A stretch of DNA of 64,000 bases, taken from Exiguobacterium sp. s193. Its GTDB lineage: Bacteria > Bacillota > Bacilli > Exiguobacteriales > Exiguobacteriaceae. The position numbers were made by a program, and so were the translations under genes. Below are positions 43,748 to 52,820 of this stretch, in pieces; the stretch's first letter is position 1, and each line of letters opens with the position of its first letter. Location of the stretch: NCBI RefSeq assembly GCF_018618755.1, contig NZ_JACSMR010000005.1, positions 1 to 64,000 of the forward strand, read 5' to 3'. The notes below the pieces were generated by a model. It did not search any database, had not been told where the DNA came from, and was given only the letters and a program-made list of their open reading frames with translations.

Positions 43748-44326
43748 TCACCCTCCCCGTGTCGCAAGGTCTTCAAGCGTCTTGATGCCCTCGCGTTCCC
43801 ACGTCCGCAAAATTTGATTGATATAAGTCATTTTCCGGACATTATGGTAAACTGCTTCCCGCAGTGCAGCAAGCACTAACTCTTCTGCGATGTTTTCAAT
43901 CGTCAGCCACTGGATGATTTGTTCCATTTGAAACGGCGACATCATTCCGAGTTCCCGTTCGAATTGTTGGAAGACGGATGGATTGATCGTATCGAAGTTC
44001 GGTGCCTCTTGTTCCGGTGGTGCCATCAATTTTTCATACAGGGGGACTAACGAATACCGTTCCGATCCAGCGACGTTTTCCATCGCGAGCAACCCCTTTT
44101 GTAACAAACCAAGCGTCGTCTCGATCGTTTCCGTCTCTGACAAGCCAAGTCGGTTACTCAGTTCCTCTGGCGACGGCATCTCCATCCCTTCAGCACGACA
44201 AGCGAACAGTTGACCGATTAACGTGAACTCGACAAAACTGATTCCAAGCCGCTTCGCTTCCGTGAACAATCGTTTCGGAAGGACGACGGTCCCTTCTTCG
44301 AAAAGTTGGATTAAATTATGATTCAT
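43748..44326 (-). CDS. dnaD: primosomal protein DnaD
   Basis: The 192-residue DnaD has an N-terminal winged helix (about 15-95) and a C-terminal DnaB_2/DnaD domain with YINQILRTWEREGI (about 168-181), the YxxxIxxxW motif that binds DNA. It loads the replicative helicase with DnaB/DnaI at oriC and restart sites. ATG 44326 follows GAGGAAG. The order asnS-dnaD-nth matches Bacillus, but a terminator hairpin separates asnS. Confidence 0.9.
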   Translation of the reverse strand: MNHNLIQLFEEGTVVLPKRLFTEAKRLGISFVEFTLIGQLFACRAEGMEMPSPEELSNRLGLSETETIETTLGLLQKGLLAMENVAGSERYSLVPLYEKLMAPPEQEAPNFDTINPSVFQQFERELGMMSPFQMEQIIQWLTIENIAEELVLAALREAVYHNVRKMTYINQILRTWEREGIKTLEDLATRGG

Positions 44327-44354
44327 GACACTTCCTCGATTCTTTAGTCTAAGC

Positions 44355-44391
44355 AAGAAATCGACCCGTCTAAACGATGGGTCGATTTCAG
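44355..44391 (-). terminator. hairpin after asnS, probable terminator
   Basis: GAAATCGACCC (44357-44367) and GGGTCGATTTC (44379-44389) form an 11-bp stem; on the minus strand TTGCTT follows, so the T-run is weak. It may lower expression of dnaD-nth rather than stop it. Confidence 0.6.
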
Positions 44392-44397
44392 TCTAAA

Positions 44398-45696
44398 TTA
44401 CGGATACAACCGGTTGAGTAGACGTGGGAATGGAATTGTCTCCCGGACGTGCTCGACACCTGTGATCCAAGCGACGGTCCGTTCAAGTCCTAAACCAAAG
44501 CCACTGTGTGGTACTGAACCATACTTGCGTGTTTCAAGATACCATTTGTAAGCGCCTGTCTCATCCAAGTTATGTTCTTTCATATCAGCAAGCAATTTGT
44601 CGTAATCTTCTTCACGTTGCGAACCACCGACGATTTCACCGTAACCTTCCGGGGCAATCAAGTCGTCACACAGAACGAATCCCGGGTTTTCCGGATCTTC
44701 TTTCATGTAGAACGGTTTGATCGCTTTCGGCCAGTGCGTAATGAAGACCGGGCGGGCAAAACTGTTTGCGATCGCTGTTTCATGTGGCGCGCCAAAGTCA
44801 TCTCCGAATTCGATGTCGTCGAATCCTTGTTCTTTTAACATATCGATTGCTTCCGTATACCGGACGCGTGGGAATGGCGCTTGAATCGTTTCAAGAACCG
44901 TTAAATCACGACCGAGCAACTCCAGTTCCGCTTTACAGTTCTTCAAGGCGGACTGAACGAGGTGCGAGACATAGTTTTCCTGGACTTCGAGGTTCATCTC
45001 GTGGTCGTAGAATGCCATCTCCGGCTCCATCATCCAAAACTCAATCAAGTGGCGACGTGTTTTTGATTTTTCAGCACGGAATGTCGGACCGAATGAGAAG
45101 ACTTTCCCGAGTGCCATCGCTGCCGCTTCCATGTAGAGTTGACCCGATTGCGACAAGTACGCATCTTCATCGAAGTATTTCGTTTGGAACAACTCGGTTG
45201 TTCCTTCCGGTGCACTGCCCGTCAAGATTGGCGGGTCGACTTTGATGAATCCTTCTTGGTTAAAGAACTCGTATGTCGCACGGATCAATTCATTTCGAAC
45301 GACCATGACGGCATGCTGGCGTTTTGACCGCAACCAGAGGTGACGGTTGTCCATCAAGAAATCTGTTCCATGTGCTTTTGGTGTAATCGGGTAGTCGATT
45401 GCTTCATGGATGATTTCGATTGACGTAATCTCCATCTCATGACCAAGTGCTGTCCGCTCACCATCTGATTTGATGACACCTGTCACCCAAAGTGAGGATT
45501 CTTGCGTCAAGCCTTTGGCTGTTTTGAATAAGTCTTCTCCGACTGTTTCTTTGACGACGACACCTTGCATGAAACCGGAACCGTCACGTAACTGGAGGAA
45601 GGCGATTTTACCGCTTGAGCGTTTGTTCGCTAACCAACAGCCAATCGTGATTTCCTCTCCCACATGTTTTGCTACATCTCGAATCATTGCTTTCAA
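44398..45696 (-). CDS. asnS: asparaginyl-tRNA synthetase
   Basis: The 432-residue class II enzyme has an N-terminal OB-fold anticodon-binding domain (about 1-110), motif 2 [24 protein letters not shown] (about 207-230) and motif 3 [14 protein letters not shown] (about 402-415). The size fits AsnRS of Bacillus. The likely start is TTG 45696 with GAGAGG 10 nt upstream. It follows aspB after 20 bp; aspartate made by AspB feeds asparagine synthesis. Confidence 0.94.
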   Translation of the reverse strand: MKAMIRDVAKHVGEEITIGCWLANKRSSGKIAFLQLRDGSGFMQGVVVKETVGEDLFKTAKGLTQESSLWVTGVIKSDGERTALGHEMEITSIEIIHEAIDYPITPKAHGTDFLMDNRHLWLRSKRQHAVMVVRNELIRATYEFFNQEGFIKVDPPILTGSAPEGTTELFQTKYFDEDAYLSQSGQLYMEAAAMALGKVFSFGPTFRAEKSKTRRHLIEFWMMEPEMAFYDHEMNLEVQENYVSHLVQSALKNCKAELELLGRDLTVLETIQAPFPRVRYTEAIDMLKEQGFDDIEFGDDFGAPHETAIANSFARPVFITHWPKAIKPFYMKEDPENPGFVLCDDLIAPEGYGEIVGGSQREEDYDKLLADMKEHNLDETGAYKWYLETRKYGSVPHSGFGLGLERTVAWITGVEHVRETIPFPRLLNRLYP

Positions 45697-45716
45697 AAGT
45701 CAACATCCTCTCTAAG

Positions 45717-46898
45717 TTAAACGGCTGTACGAGCCGCGATAAATCCTTCAATCCGGTCAAGTGCTTCTAAGACACGCTTTGGATCCGTTGCATATGATAA
45801 CCGGACGTATTCCGGTGCACCAAACCCTGAACCTGGAATCAAGGCTACTTTTGCTTCCGACAAGACGGCTGTACACCAGTCATCGACGTTCGCATACCCA
45901 CACATCTCTGCTGCCTTCAACGCATGAGGGAACAAGTAGAAGGCACCTTCCGGCTTCAGGCACGTTAATCCGGGAATCTGAATCAACCGATCATAAATTT
46001 GTTCGAGCCGCTCTTCGAATACGACACGCATCGCTTCGACTGGAGCATCCCCTTCTTCGTAGGCCGCGACTGAAGCGGCTTGCGCGATTGATGTCGGGTT
46101 CGACGTCGAATGGCTCGCAAGGTTCGTCATCGCGCCGATGATTGCTTTCGGTCCGATCGCATAACCAATCCGCCAGCCCGTCATCGCATGCGACTTCGAG
46201 ACACCATTGATGATGATGGTCCGTTCCCGCATTCCTGGTAGTGTCGCAATCGATAAGTGTGTCACACCGTTATACAGTAATTTTTCGTAAATTTCATCGC
46301 TGATGACGAGAATGTCATGTTGAATCGCTATCTCTGCTACCATCTCTAACTCTTCTTTCGTGTAGACCATGCCGGTCGGGTTCGACGGAGAGTTCAAGAC
46401 GATTGCTTTTGTTTTCGGTGTGATGTGTTGCTCGAGCAACGCACGCGTCACTTTGAAACGTGAGGCTTCCGTCGTCTCTAAAATAACCGGCACGCCGTCA
46501 CTCAACTTGATTTGTTCCGGATAGCTGACCCAGTATGGGGCAGGAACGATGACTTCATCTTCCGGATCGAGGATTGCTTGGAAGAGTGTCGATAACGCAT
46601 GTTTCGCACCAGATGCGACCATGACTTCTGATCGATCGTAAGATACCCACAAATCGCGACGTGTCTTCTCGATAATCGCGTCTTTCAACGCAACTGTTCC
46701 GCCTGAAGGCGTATACTTCGTATCACCGGCTTCAGCTGCCGCAAATGCCGCTTGAATGATGAATTCCGGTGTATTGAAATCCGGTTCACCGGCACCAAGA
46801 CCGATGATATCTTGACCAGATGCACGTAATTCCTTCGCTTTCGCCGTGATGGCGAGTGTTGTAGAAGGCGTCAATTGTTGTACGCGTTTTGATAACAT
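45717..46898 (-). CDS. aspB: aspartate aminotransferase AspB
   Basis: The 393-residue class I PLP aminotransferase contains GLGAGEPDFNTP near residue 32, LNSPSNPTGMVY near 168, ISDEIYEKLLY near 200 and the cofactor lysine in NGVSKSHAMTGWRIGY near 235. It converts oxaloacetate and glutamate to aspartate. ATG 46898 follows AAGGAGTG; the longer frame overlaps ypmB in another frame and is rejected. Confidence 0.93.
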   Translation of the reverse strand: MLSKRVQQLTPSTTLAITAKAKELRASGQDIIGLGAGEPDFNTPEFIIQAAFAAAEAGDTKYTPSGGTVALKDAIIEKTRRDLWVSYDRSEVMVASGAKHALSTLFQAILDPEDEVIVPAPYWVSYPEQIKLSDGVPVILETTEASRFKVTRALLEQHITPKTKAIVLNSPSNPTGMVYTKEELEMVAEIAIQHDILVISDEIYEKLLYNGVTHLSIATLPGMRERTIIINGVSKSHAMTGWRIGYAIGPKAIIGAMTNLASHSTSNPTSIAQAASVAAYEEGDAPVEAMRVVFEERLEQIYDRLIQIPGLTCLKPEGAFYLFPHALKAAEMCGYANVDDWCTAVLSEAKVALIPGSGFGAPEYVRLSYATDPKRVLEALDRIEGFIAARTAV

Positions 46899-46914
46899 AT
46901 CGCACACTCCTTTT

Positions 46915-47382
46915 TTAGTTGATCCGTAGTCGTTTGATGAATGATCCTTCTTGGTACGTATAGTACGAATAATCATAACCGGACGCCGTCTCGGTGACGA
47001 TTTCAATCAGCGCCCGCTCTTCAAATCCATATTTAGACGAAACGATTTTCCCTTGATTCCCATTTTGTCGAATGACATCGGCAATCTTCATCCCGTCTTT
47101 GACGGGACGTGTCTCAATCTTCCCTTTCGCCGGAACGAACGCCCGAAGCGCTGTCCCATCTTTTTTCATCGAAAAGACCGTGTATTGTGTCTGTCCATTA
47201 AAGACATTTTCGAATGTCACCGTGTCAGGTGTCAGCTCTTGTTTCAACCGCTTTTCTGCCTGCAACACGACCTCTTGCTCCCGTCCCTTCGCTTCAGCAA
47301 CCGTCAGCTGGTAGATGCCCGTGCTGACGACTGTGACGATAAGGACGATTGCAAGCAAGCCGATGATGACTTTCCACTTCAT
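46915..47382 (-). CDS. ypmB: YpmB-like membrane-anchored PepSY-related protein
   Basis: The 155-residue protein has an N-terminal membrane helix (about 3-25) and an extracytoplasmic domain of DUF5590/PepSY-like type. Function unknown. It overlaps ypmA by 4 bp (ATGA) and precedes aspB by 16 bp, as in B. subtilis. Confidence 0.85.
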   Translation of the reverse strand: MKWKVIIGLLAIVLIVTVVSTGIYQLTVAEAKGREQEVVLQAEKRLKQELTPDTVTFENVFNGQTQYTVFSMKKDGTALRAFVPAKGKIETRPVKDGMKIADVIRQNGNQGKIVSSKYGFEERALIEIVTETASGYDYSYYTYQEGSFIKRLRIN

Positions 47383-47549
47383 GTGCGGTAGATGGTAAAG
47401 ACCATCTGCTCCTTATCCTTTTCATCCAAAGCTAGACCAAACATTAAATCCTCAGTTTTTAACGTGCGATTCAATAAGTCTACGATTTTGTACGTATCGT
47501 CATGGCGATTGACCTTGACCGTCGCGAGCGTCTCGATTTTCGAATCCAT
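47379..47549 (-). CDS. ypmA: small YpmA protein (DUF4264)
   Basis: The 56-residue ORF starts ATG at 47549 after GGAGG and begins MDSKIETLATVKVNRHDD; it ends FTIYRT. The size, composition and place between dinG and ypmB match B. subtilis YpmA. It is too short for many ORF finders. Function unknown. Confidence 0.85.
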   Translation of the reverse strand: MDSKIETLATVKVNRHDDTYKIVDLLNRTLKTEDLMFGLALDEKDKEQMVFTIYRT

Positions 47550-47610
47550 CTTATATCCTCCCTCATTTTTCTTAACCTATTATAATGCGATAATGGTTAT
47601 TTTAATAGAC

Positions 47611-50424
47611 TCAATCCGTATCATTCAAGAACAATTCAAGTTCTGCCGTCAATTCTTGGAGTGGTTTTGATAACACAGGTACGTTTGGCAAACTCGAAAT
47701 AAATCGTTTTCCGTACCGCGTCGTCTCGATGCGTCGATCGAAGACAAAGACGACTCCACGGTCATTCGTCGTCCGGATCAAGCGGCCGAACCCCTGTTTA
47801 AAGCGAATGATGGCTTGCGGTAAACTGTATTCAAAGAAGGAAGACTTCCCCTGCTGCTCGATTTGTTCCGAGCGTGCCTGAACGATCGGTTGATCGGGCG
47901 GCGCAAACGGCAGGCGAACGATGACGAGACAACTTAAGTCGTCTCCCGGAACGTCGATTCCTTCCCAAAAACTTGCTGTTCCAAAGAGAATGCAGGCATC
48001 GAGCTGTTTGAACTGCTTCATCAGCCGTTGCCGTGACCCTTGCGTGATGCCTTGCGAAAGTAACGTAAAGCGCGCCGGGAGTGCTTGTTTCGTCGCATCG
48101 TGTGTTTGCCGCAACATATCATTGGATGTGAACAAAACGAGCATCCGCCCTTCCGTCACTTCGGCGATTTCGATGATGGCTTCCGCAATCGTCTCGGCAT
48201 ATTTCGCAGGTGGGACGTCTTGTAGTAACGGCAAGTCCGTCGGAACCATCAGCCGTACCTTCTCGGCGTAACCGAACGGTGACGGAACGATGAACCGTCG
48301 TGTCTCGAGTTCTCCTAAGCCAAGTCGTTTCTCGATGAACTGAAATTTATTTGAGACCGTCAGTGTTGCTGATGTCAAAATGCTGGTCCGCTTCGAGAAG
48401 ACCTCGCGGTAGAGACGGTCCGAGATATCAATCGGTTGCGTATAAATCCGGGTCAGTTTCCGATTCTTTGCAGTCGTCTCGATCCAAGACACGGTTTCGT
48501 CATGCGGAGCGAGCATCGTCTCAAAAATCGCATGCTCGACATCTTCGATTTGACCGATGACCGATTTCAGATCGGCGACGACCGATCGTTCACGATAACT
48601 CATCTGTTCCCGTTGGTCATGGAATAACTTATGGATCGCACGAATCGCTTGCCGAAGCCGGCGCAAGACGAGTTCGACCCGTTTCGCGCTCTCTTGGACG
48701 GAACGCATCGAGTGATCGAGACGCTTAAAGCGGACAGTGACACGTCCCTCCCGTCGTTCCTTACGCGAAGAAAGATCGAGGCCGTAGGCTTGAATGATCA
48801 TCAACAAATTATCCGCCTCTTCAATCAATTCCGTCATCGTTTCGTCAATCACCTCACTATGCGCTTCGACCAATTCCGTCAAATCGAATTGATCCGATAA
48901 GTTGACGATTCGGGTCAACAGTTTCTTTTCGGACGAAAAACCAAGTTGTCTAAAGATCCGGTCGAATGAATGTCCGTCAAAGACGAGTCCGAAGTGATGG
49001 CTGGCGACTTCTTCGATTTGATGCGCCTCGTCCAAAATCAACGGGCAATTTTTGGGCAAAACACCCGCCTCATATTGGATGTCGCTGAACAACAACGCAT
49101 GGTTCGTGACGATGATTGTTGCGTCTTTCGCCCGACGGACGGCATGTTGGAAGAAATCCCGGCTGTACCACGGATCGAACCGTCCGAGTTGCGACTGGCT
49201 GTCCGACTGAATCAATTGTTTGATGGCGATATTGCCTTGGGCAGCGCCACCCGGAAGACTGACTTCTTCCAAATCCCCGGTCGACGTCTCTGTCAACCAG
49301 ACGAGTAAGATTGCTTTCGCTAACGTAAAGTTATACGGCTCCTCCGTCTCATTTAAGAAAAATTCAAACTTCCGTAAATCGATGTAATTATTTCGCCCTT
49401 TCAGCAACGTGATTTCGACCGGTGCTTCAAATAACTGACGCAGGAGTGGTAAATCACGGGCAAATAATTGTTCTTGCAGTTGAATCGTATGTGTACTGAC
49501 GATGATCGGCGTCTCATGTTCAATCGCGTAATGCGCGGCCGGGACTAAGTAGCCGAGAGATTTCCCAGTTCCTGTACCGGCTTCGACGAGCAACGGCACT
49601 TCTTGGTCAAGCGATTGATAGACATGGCGCATCATTTCAAGCTGTCCCGTCCGCTGTTCGTAGCCGTTGAATAATTTCGGGAACACTTCTTGATTCAAGT
49701 GATCGACGAAGGGACCGAACGGTTGTAACTCTGACCGGGTCGGCATTATCTCGGTCGCTAGTCGTTTCTTCAAGACGATTTTTCGGAAGGAGTCGAACCG
49801 ATCATCGGCTTCGATTCCGACTGCTTGAATCGCCAAATCGATTTCGTCCTCAATCGAACTGAACAATTTAGCAGACAACCGACGCAATTGTTTTAATGTA
49901 TCGAGCGGTAACTTTCGAAGTCGACCTAACAGCTCAAGCAATAGTTCTGCTGTCGCTTCAGCATCGCTCCCTGCCCGGTGTGCTTCCTGATGCGTCAAAT
50001 TCAAGCGCTCCGTCAAATGAGACAAGGAATGGCTTTCTTCTGTCGGTAATAAAATCCGCGCCAGTTCGACGGTGTCGATGACAGGACCTGTATACGGTAA
50101 GTAGCCTTCTTCTTCAAGCGCTTCATTTAAAAATGTTAAATCGAACTGGACATTATGCGCGACGAAGATTCCCCCGTCTAACATCGACAAGACCCGTGGT
50201 GCGATCGTATCGAACGTTTCCGCATCTGCGACGTCTTGGTCGGATATGCCCGTCAACTGGGAAATGAACGGCGGAATCGGTTTTTTCGGTCGAACGAAAG
50301 CAGATAGACGTTCTGTCACTTTCCCTTGTTCGACGACTGCTACGCCAATCTCTATCATTTCATCTCCGGCTTTAATCGAGTGACCTGTCGTCTCTAGGTC
50401 GATTACTACAAACTTCTTCTCCAC
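47611..50424 (-). CDS. dinG: DinG-family helicase with N-terminal DnaQ-like exonuclease
   Basis: The 937-residue protein has a 3'-5' exonuclease domain (about 1-165; VIDLETTGHSIKAGDEM, VAHNVQFDLTFLNE, HRAGSDAEATAEL) and an XPD-like helicase (about 240-930) with Walker A EAGTGTGKSLGYLVP, DEAH box LILDEAHQIEE and motif VI QGFGRLIRT. The four Fe-S cysteines of E. coli DinG are not evident, as in Gram-positive DinG, which acts mainly as nuclease. It processes replication or repair intermediates. Confidence 0.92.
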   Translation of the reverse strand: MEKKFVVIDLETTGHSIKAGDEMIEIGVAVVEQGKVTERLSAFVRPKKPIPPFISQLTGISDQDVADAETFDTIAPRVLSMLDGGIFVAHNVQFDLTFLNEALEEEGYLPYTGPVIDTVELARILLPTEESHSLSHLTERLNLTHQEAHRAGSDAEATAELLLELLGRLRKLPLDTLKQLRRLSAKLFSSIEDEIDLAIQAVGIEADDRFDSFRKIVLKKRLATEIMPTRSELQPFGPFVDHLNQEVFPKLFNGYEQRTGQLEMMRHVYQSLDQEVPLLVEAGTGTGKSLGYLVPAAHYAIEHETPIIVSTHTIQLQEQLFARDLPLLRQLFEAPVEITLLKGRNNYIDLRKFEFFLNETEEPYNFTLAKAILLVWLTETSTGDLEEVSLPGGAAQGNIAIKQLIQSDSQSQLGRFDPWYSRDFFQHAVRRAKDATIIVTNHALLFSDIQYEAGVLPKNCPLILDEAHQIEEVASHHFGLVFDGHSFDRIFRQLGFSSEKKLLTRIVNLSDQFDLTELVEAHSEVIDETMTELIEEADNLLMIIQAYGLDLSSRKERREGRVTVRFKRLDHSMRSVQESAKRVELVLRRLRQAIRAIHKLFHDQREQMSYRERSVVADLKSVIGQIEDVEHAIFETMLAPHDETVSWIETTAKNRKLTRIYTQPIDISDRLYREVFSKRTSILTSATLTVSNKFQFIEKRLGLGELETRRFIVPSPFGYAEKVRLMVPTDLPLLQDVPPAKYAETIAEAIIEIAEVTEGRMLVLFTSNDMLRQTHDATKQALPARFTLLSQGITQGSRQRLMKQFKQLDACILFGTASFWEGIDVPGDDLSCLVIVRLPFAPPDQPIVQARSEQIEQQGKSSFFEYSLPQAIIRFKQGFGRLIRTTNDRGVVFVFDRRIETTRYGKRFISSLPNVPVLSKPLQELTAELELFLNDTD

Positions 50425-50485
50425 GACTTATCCTCCACCTTTAACCATCCATCTAATACGTGTCTTGCGTCTCCTGTTTCATCTT

Positions 50486-50521
50486 AACAAAAATAGAGAC
50501 CCGAATGTGTTCCGGGTCTCT
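50486..50521 (-). terminator. terminator of panBCD
   Basis: AGAGACCCG (50495-50503) pairs with CGGGTCTCT (50513-50521); on the minus strand ATTTTTGTT follows. Confidence 0.85.
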
Positions 50522-50526
50522 GAATT

Positions 50527-50910
50527 TCATAAGATCGTATGCGCGATTTCTTGAGAAAGCATCTGTTTGATGTTATTTGTTTCGTCGAGCACGGCAACTT
50601 TTGGGGTGTGCACGAGAATCTCTTCATTCGTCAACTGGGCATAGGCCATGATGATGACTTCATCTCCAACCTGGAAATGACGAGCTGCCGCACCATTCAA
50701 ACAAATGACGCCTGAGCCACGTTCGCCTTTGATTGCATACGTCTCAATCCGCGCCCCGTTTTGGTTGTTCGTCACTTGTACTTTTTCATTTTCAAAAATA
50801 CCGACCGCATCAAGCAAATCTTCATCGATCGTAATCGATCCGACGTAATGGAGATTGGCCTCCGTCACGCGGGCTTTGTGTAATTTAGCGTGCATGAATG
50901 TCCGTAACAT
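50527..50910 (-). CDS. panD: aspartate 1-decarboxylase
   Basis: The 127-residue pyruvoyl enzyme makes beta-alanine from aspartate. The self-cleavage site is visible as Gly-Ser in [15 protein letters not shown] (near residue 24-25), and [14 protein letters not shown] near 67 is conserved. ATG 50910 follows AGAGGAG and fits homologue length; a second ATG two codons earlier is less likely. Last gene of panBCD. Confidence 0.95.
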   Translation of the reverse strand: MLRTFMHAKLHKARVTEANLHYVGSITIDEDLLDAVGIFENEKVQVTNNQNGARIETYAIKGERGSGVICLNGAAARHFQVGDEVIIMAYAQLTNEEILVHTPKVAVLDETNNIKQMLSQEIAHTIL

Positions 50911-50912
50911 AA

Positions 50913-51743
50913 TCATGCTCCTCTCGTATAAAGTAAATTATCGATCAACCGCGCCGATTGAAACTGAACGGCGACGGCAAGTAAAATCGTTTGTGTATCT
51001 GACGAGACAGGTCCGAGTGTCGGATACGCGACGGCATCGACATAATCAAGTTCCGTTCCTTCTAGACGTAAGGCGTCTTTCGTCCGTTCGACGACTTCTT
51101 CGACCGGCATCCCTGTTTCAAGCAAATGTTTCGCTTCCTGAAGTGCTTGTTGGAGACGTGGTGCTTGGCCGCGTTCCTGCTCAGACAAATAGACGTTCCG
51201 AGAGGATTTCGCAAGTCCATCTTCTTCCCGAATGATCGGACAGCGTACAATCTCGACCGGGACAAAATAGTCCGCGACGTATCCTTCAATCAACGCCAAC
51301 TGCTGGGCGTCCTTCAGACCGAAGTAAGCACGTGTCGGATGGACGATGTTTAGTAATTTACTGACGACCGTCAAGACACCATCGAAATGTCCGGGGCGCG
51401 ACGCACCGCATAGGACGTCGTCGCCCGTTCTGACTGTCACCCGCGCCATATCGAGCGGATACATCGTTTCATTCGTCGGATAAAATAAATAATCGACGCC
51501 CGCTGCGCGTGCCAATTGTTGATCGCGTTGTTCATCACGCGGATACCGCTCTAAATCCTCGTTTGGTCCGAACTGTGTCGGGTTAACAAAAATACTCAGT
51601 ACGACGATCTCATTTTCTCGACGCGCCTGTTCGAGTAATGAGCCGTGTCCTTCATGAAGAAATCCCATCGTCGGCACAAATCCGATGGAGTCGTAGGAGG
51701 CTAATTCGTGTCGCAATTCTTGAATGTCTTGAATGACCTTCAT
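50913..51743 (-). CDS. panC: pantothenate synthetase
   Basis: The 276-residue ligase condenses pantoate with beta-alanine using ATP. Motifs: [15 protein letters not shown] (about 24-38), [18 protein letters not shown] (about 52-69), [12 protein letters not shown] (about 143) and [18 protein letters not shown] (about 173-190). The start overlaps panB by 4 bp. Confidence 0.96.
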   Translation of the reverse strand: MKVIQDIQELRHELASYDSIGFVPTMGFLHEGHGSLLEQARRENEIVVLSIFVNPTQFGPNEDLERYPRDEQRDQQLARAAGVDYLFYPTNETMYPLDMARVTVRTGDDVLCGASRPGHFDGVLTVVSKLLNIVHPTRAYFGLKDAQQLALIEGYVADYFVPVEIVRCPIIREEDGLAKSSRNVYLSEQERGQAPRLQQALQEAKHLLETGMPVEEVVERTKDALRLEGTELDYVDAVAYPTLGPVSSDTQTILLAVAVQFQSARLIDNLLYTRGA

Positions 51744-52579
51744 TTCTTATCGCCTCCATAAAGCGAATCAATCAATTCCTCGTCCATCGTGAACGTATGT
51801 TCAAGCGACGGGAATGTCCCTTGCTTCACTTCTTCGACGTAGCTTGCAATCGCTTCAGTACCTGACGTGTTCCAGTCCGTGTAGGCTTTAACGAACTTCG
51901 GCAGTCGTCCGACACCATACGTCAAAAGGTCGTGGTAAACCAGGACTTGTCCGTCGACGTCAGCCCCGGCACCAATCCCGATGACTGGAATCTGAAGTAA
52001 CTCGCTGACACGTTTCGCCAGTTGGTGTGGGACACATTCTAAGACGAGCATCTTCGCACCTGCTTGTTCCGCCGCCAAACTGTCGGCAATCAACTGTTCC
52101 GCAGCAGCAAGCGATTTCCCTTGGACTTTGAAACCTTCGAGGACACCTACCGATTGAGGTGTCAAACCGAGATGGGCGACACAAGGCATCCCAGCGTCCG
52201 TTAAACGACGAATCGTCGTCAAGATGTCACCTGCCCCTTCAAGTTTCAAGGCGTCGGCCTGACTTTCTTGGAAAATTCGTGCAGCAGCGTCAAGCGTCCG
52301 GTCAAATGAACCGTGATAGCTCGCAAACGGCATATCGACGACCATAAATGTCTTCGGTGCACCGCGACGGACCGCGCGCGCATGGTGAATCATGTCTTCG
52401 ACCGTCACCGCAATCGTTGAATCGTAGCCTAAAATAACATTGCCTAACGAGTCGCCGACTAGCAACAAATCGACGTCGCCTGCTTCTGCTAATTTCGCTG
52501 ACGGATAATCATATGCCGTCAACATGACGAGTTTTTCACCCGCCGCTTGTTTTTTTAATAAGGGTGTCATGGTATGCAT
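51740..52579 (-). CDS. panB: ketopantoate hydroxymethyltransferase
   Basis: The 279-residue enzyme turns ketoisovalerate into ketopantoate, the first step of pantothenate synthesis. It has [34 protein letters not shown] (about 23-56) with metal-binding Asp, VDMPFASY near 82, and [20 protein letters not shown] near 199. ATG 52579 has AAGGAG 9 nt upstream. A 48-codon ORF ends 18 bp before this start. Confidence 0.95.
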   Translation of the reverse strand: MHTMTPLLKKQAAGEKLVMLTAYDYPSAKLAEAGDVDLLLVGDSLGNVILGYDSTIAVTVEDMIHHARAVRRGAPKTFMVVDMPFASYHGSFDRTLDAAARIFQESQADALKLEGAGDILTTIRRLTDAGMPCVAHLGLTPQSVGVLEGFKVQGKSLAAAEQLIADSLAAEQAGAKMLVLECVPHQLAKRVSELLQIPVIGIGAGADVDGQVLVYHDLLTYGVGRLPKFVKAYTDWNTSGTEAIASYVEEVKQGTFPSLEHTFTMDEELIDSLYGGDKK

Positions 52580-52597
52580 GTGTGTTCTCTCCTTACT

Positions 52598-52744
52598 TTA
52601 GTATAGAGAGGACAAAAGGAAACGCCTTCTATTCCTAATAAAACGTGCATTAGGAAAGAAGGCGTGAATAAGTGCAACAGCGTCCTTCTGTCCCTGTCCG
52701 AATGGGATCAAGGCAGGAATATCAACTAACAATAAGCCTTCCAT
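52598..52744 (-). CDS. 48-codon leader ORF upstream of panB
   Basis: ATG at 52744 has an excellent ribosome-binding site (AGGAG, 8-nt spacer) and lies about 30 nt after a sigma-A promoter. The frame runs 48 codons and stops at TAA (52598-52600), within a few bases of the panB ribosome-binding site. The peptide starts MEGLLLVDIPALIPFG, is rich in Leu, Ile, Val and Phe, has a basic middle (RFIRNRRRF) and ends LLSSLY. I recognise no family. It could be a leader peptide that couples panBCD to amino-acid supply, or a small protein. Confidence 0.55.
   Translation of the reverse strand: MEGLLLVDIPALIPFGQGQKDAVALIHAFFPNARFIRNRRRFLLSSLY
52623..52664 (-). promoter_or_regulatory. 16-bp hairpin inside the panB leader ORF
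   Basis: CGCCTTCT (52623-52630) and TTCCTAAT (52632-52639) pair with AGAAGGCG (52657-52664) and ATTAGGAA (52649-52656), with one bulged base and a 9-nt loop. It covers the 3' half of the leader ORF. A loose T-rich stretch (TTTCCTTTTG) follows on the minus strand, so it might attenuate transcription or sequester the panB region. Confidence 0.6.
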
Positions 52745-52779
52745 CGGTATGACTCCTAGCGGATATCATCCATCACCTT

Positions 52780-52809
52780 ATTATACATGATTCGAATTGG
52801 CAACTGCAA
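52780..52809 (-). promoter_or_regulatory. sigma-A promoter of the leader ORF and panBCD
   Basis: On the minus strand TTGCAG (52804-52809), an 18-bp spacer and TATAAT (52780-52785) lie in the gap after the birA stop. This gives panBCD its own promoter apart from the cca-birA operon. Confidence 0.7.
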
Positions 52810-52820
52810 ACGGCGCGTTT

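Noticed and set aside
46899..47006. 36-codon N-terminal extension of aspB
   Set aside because: It overlaps ypmB and lacks a binding site; AAGGAGTG precedes ATG 46898.
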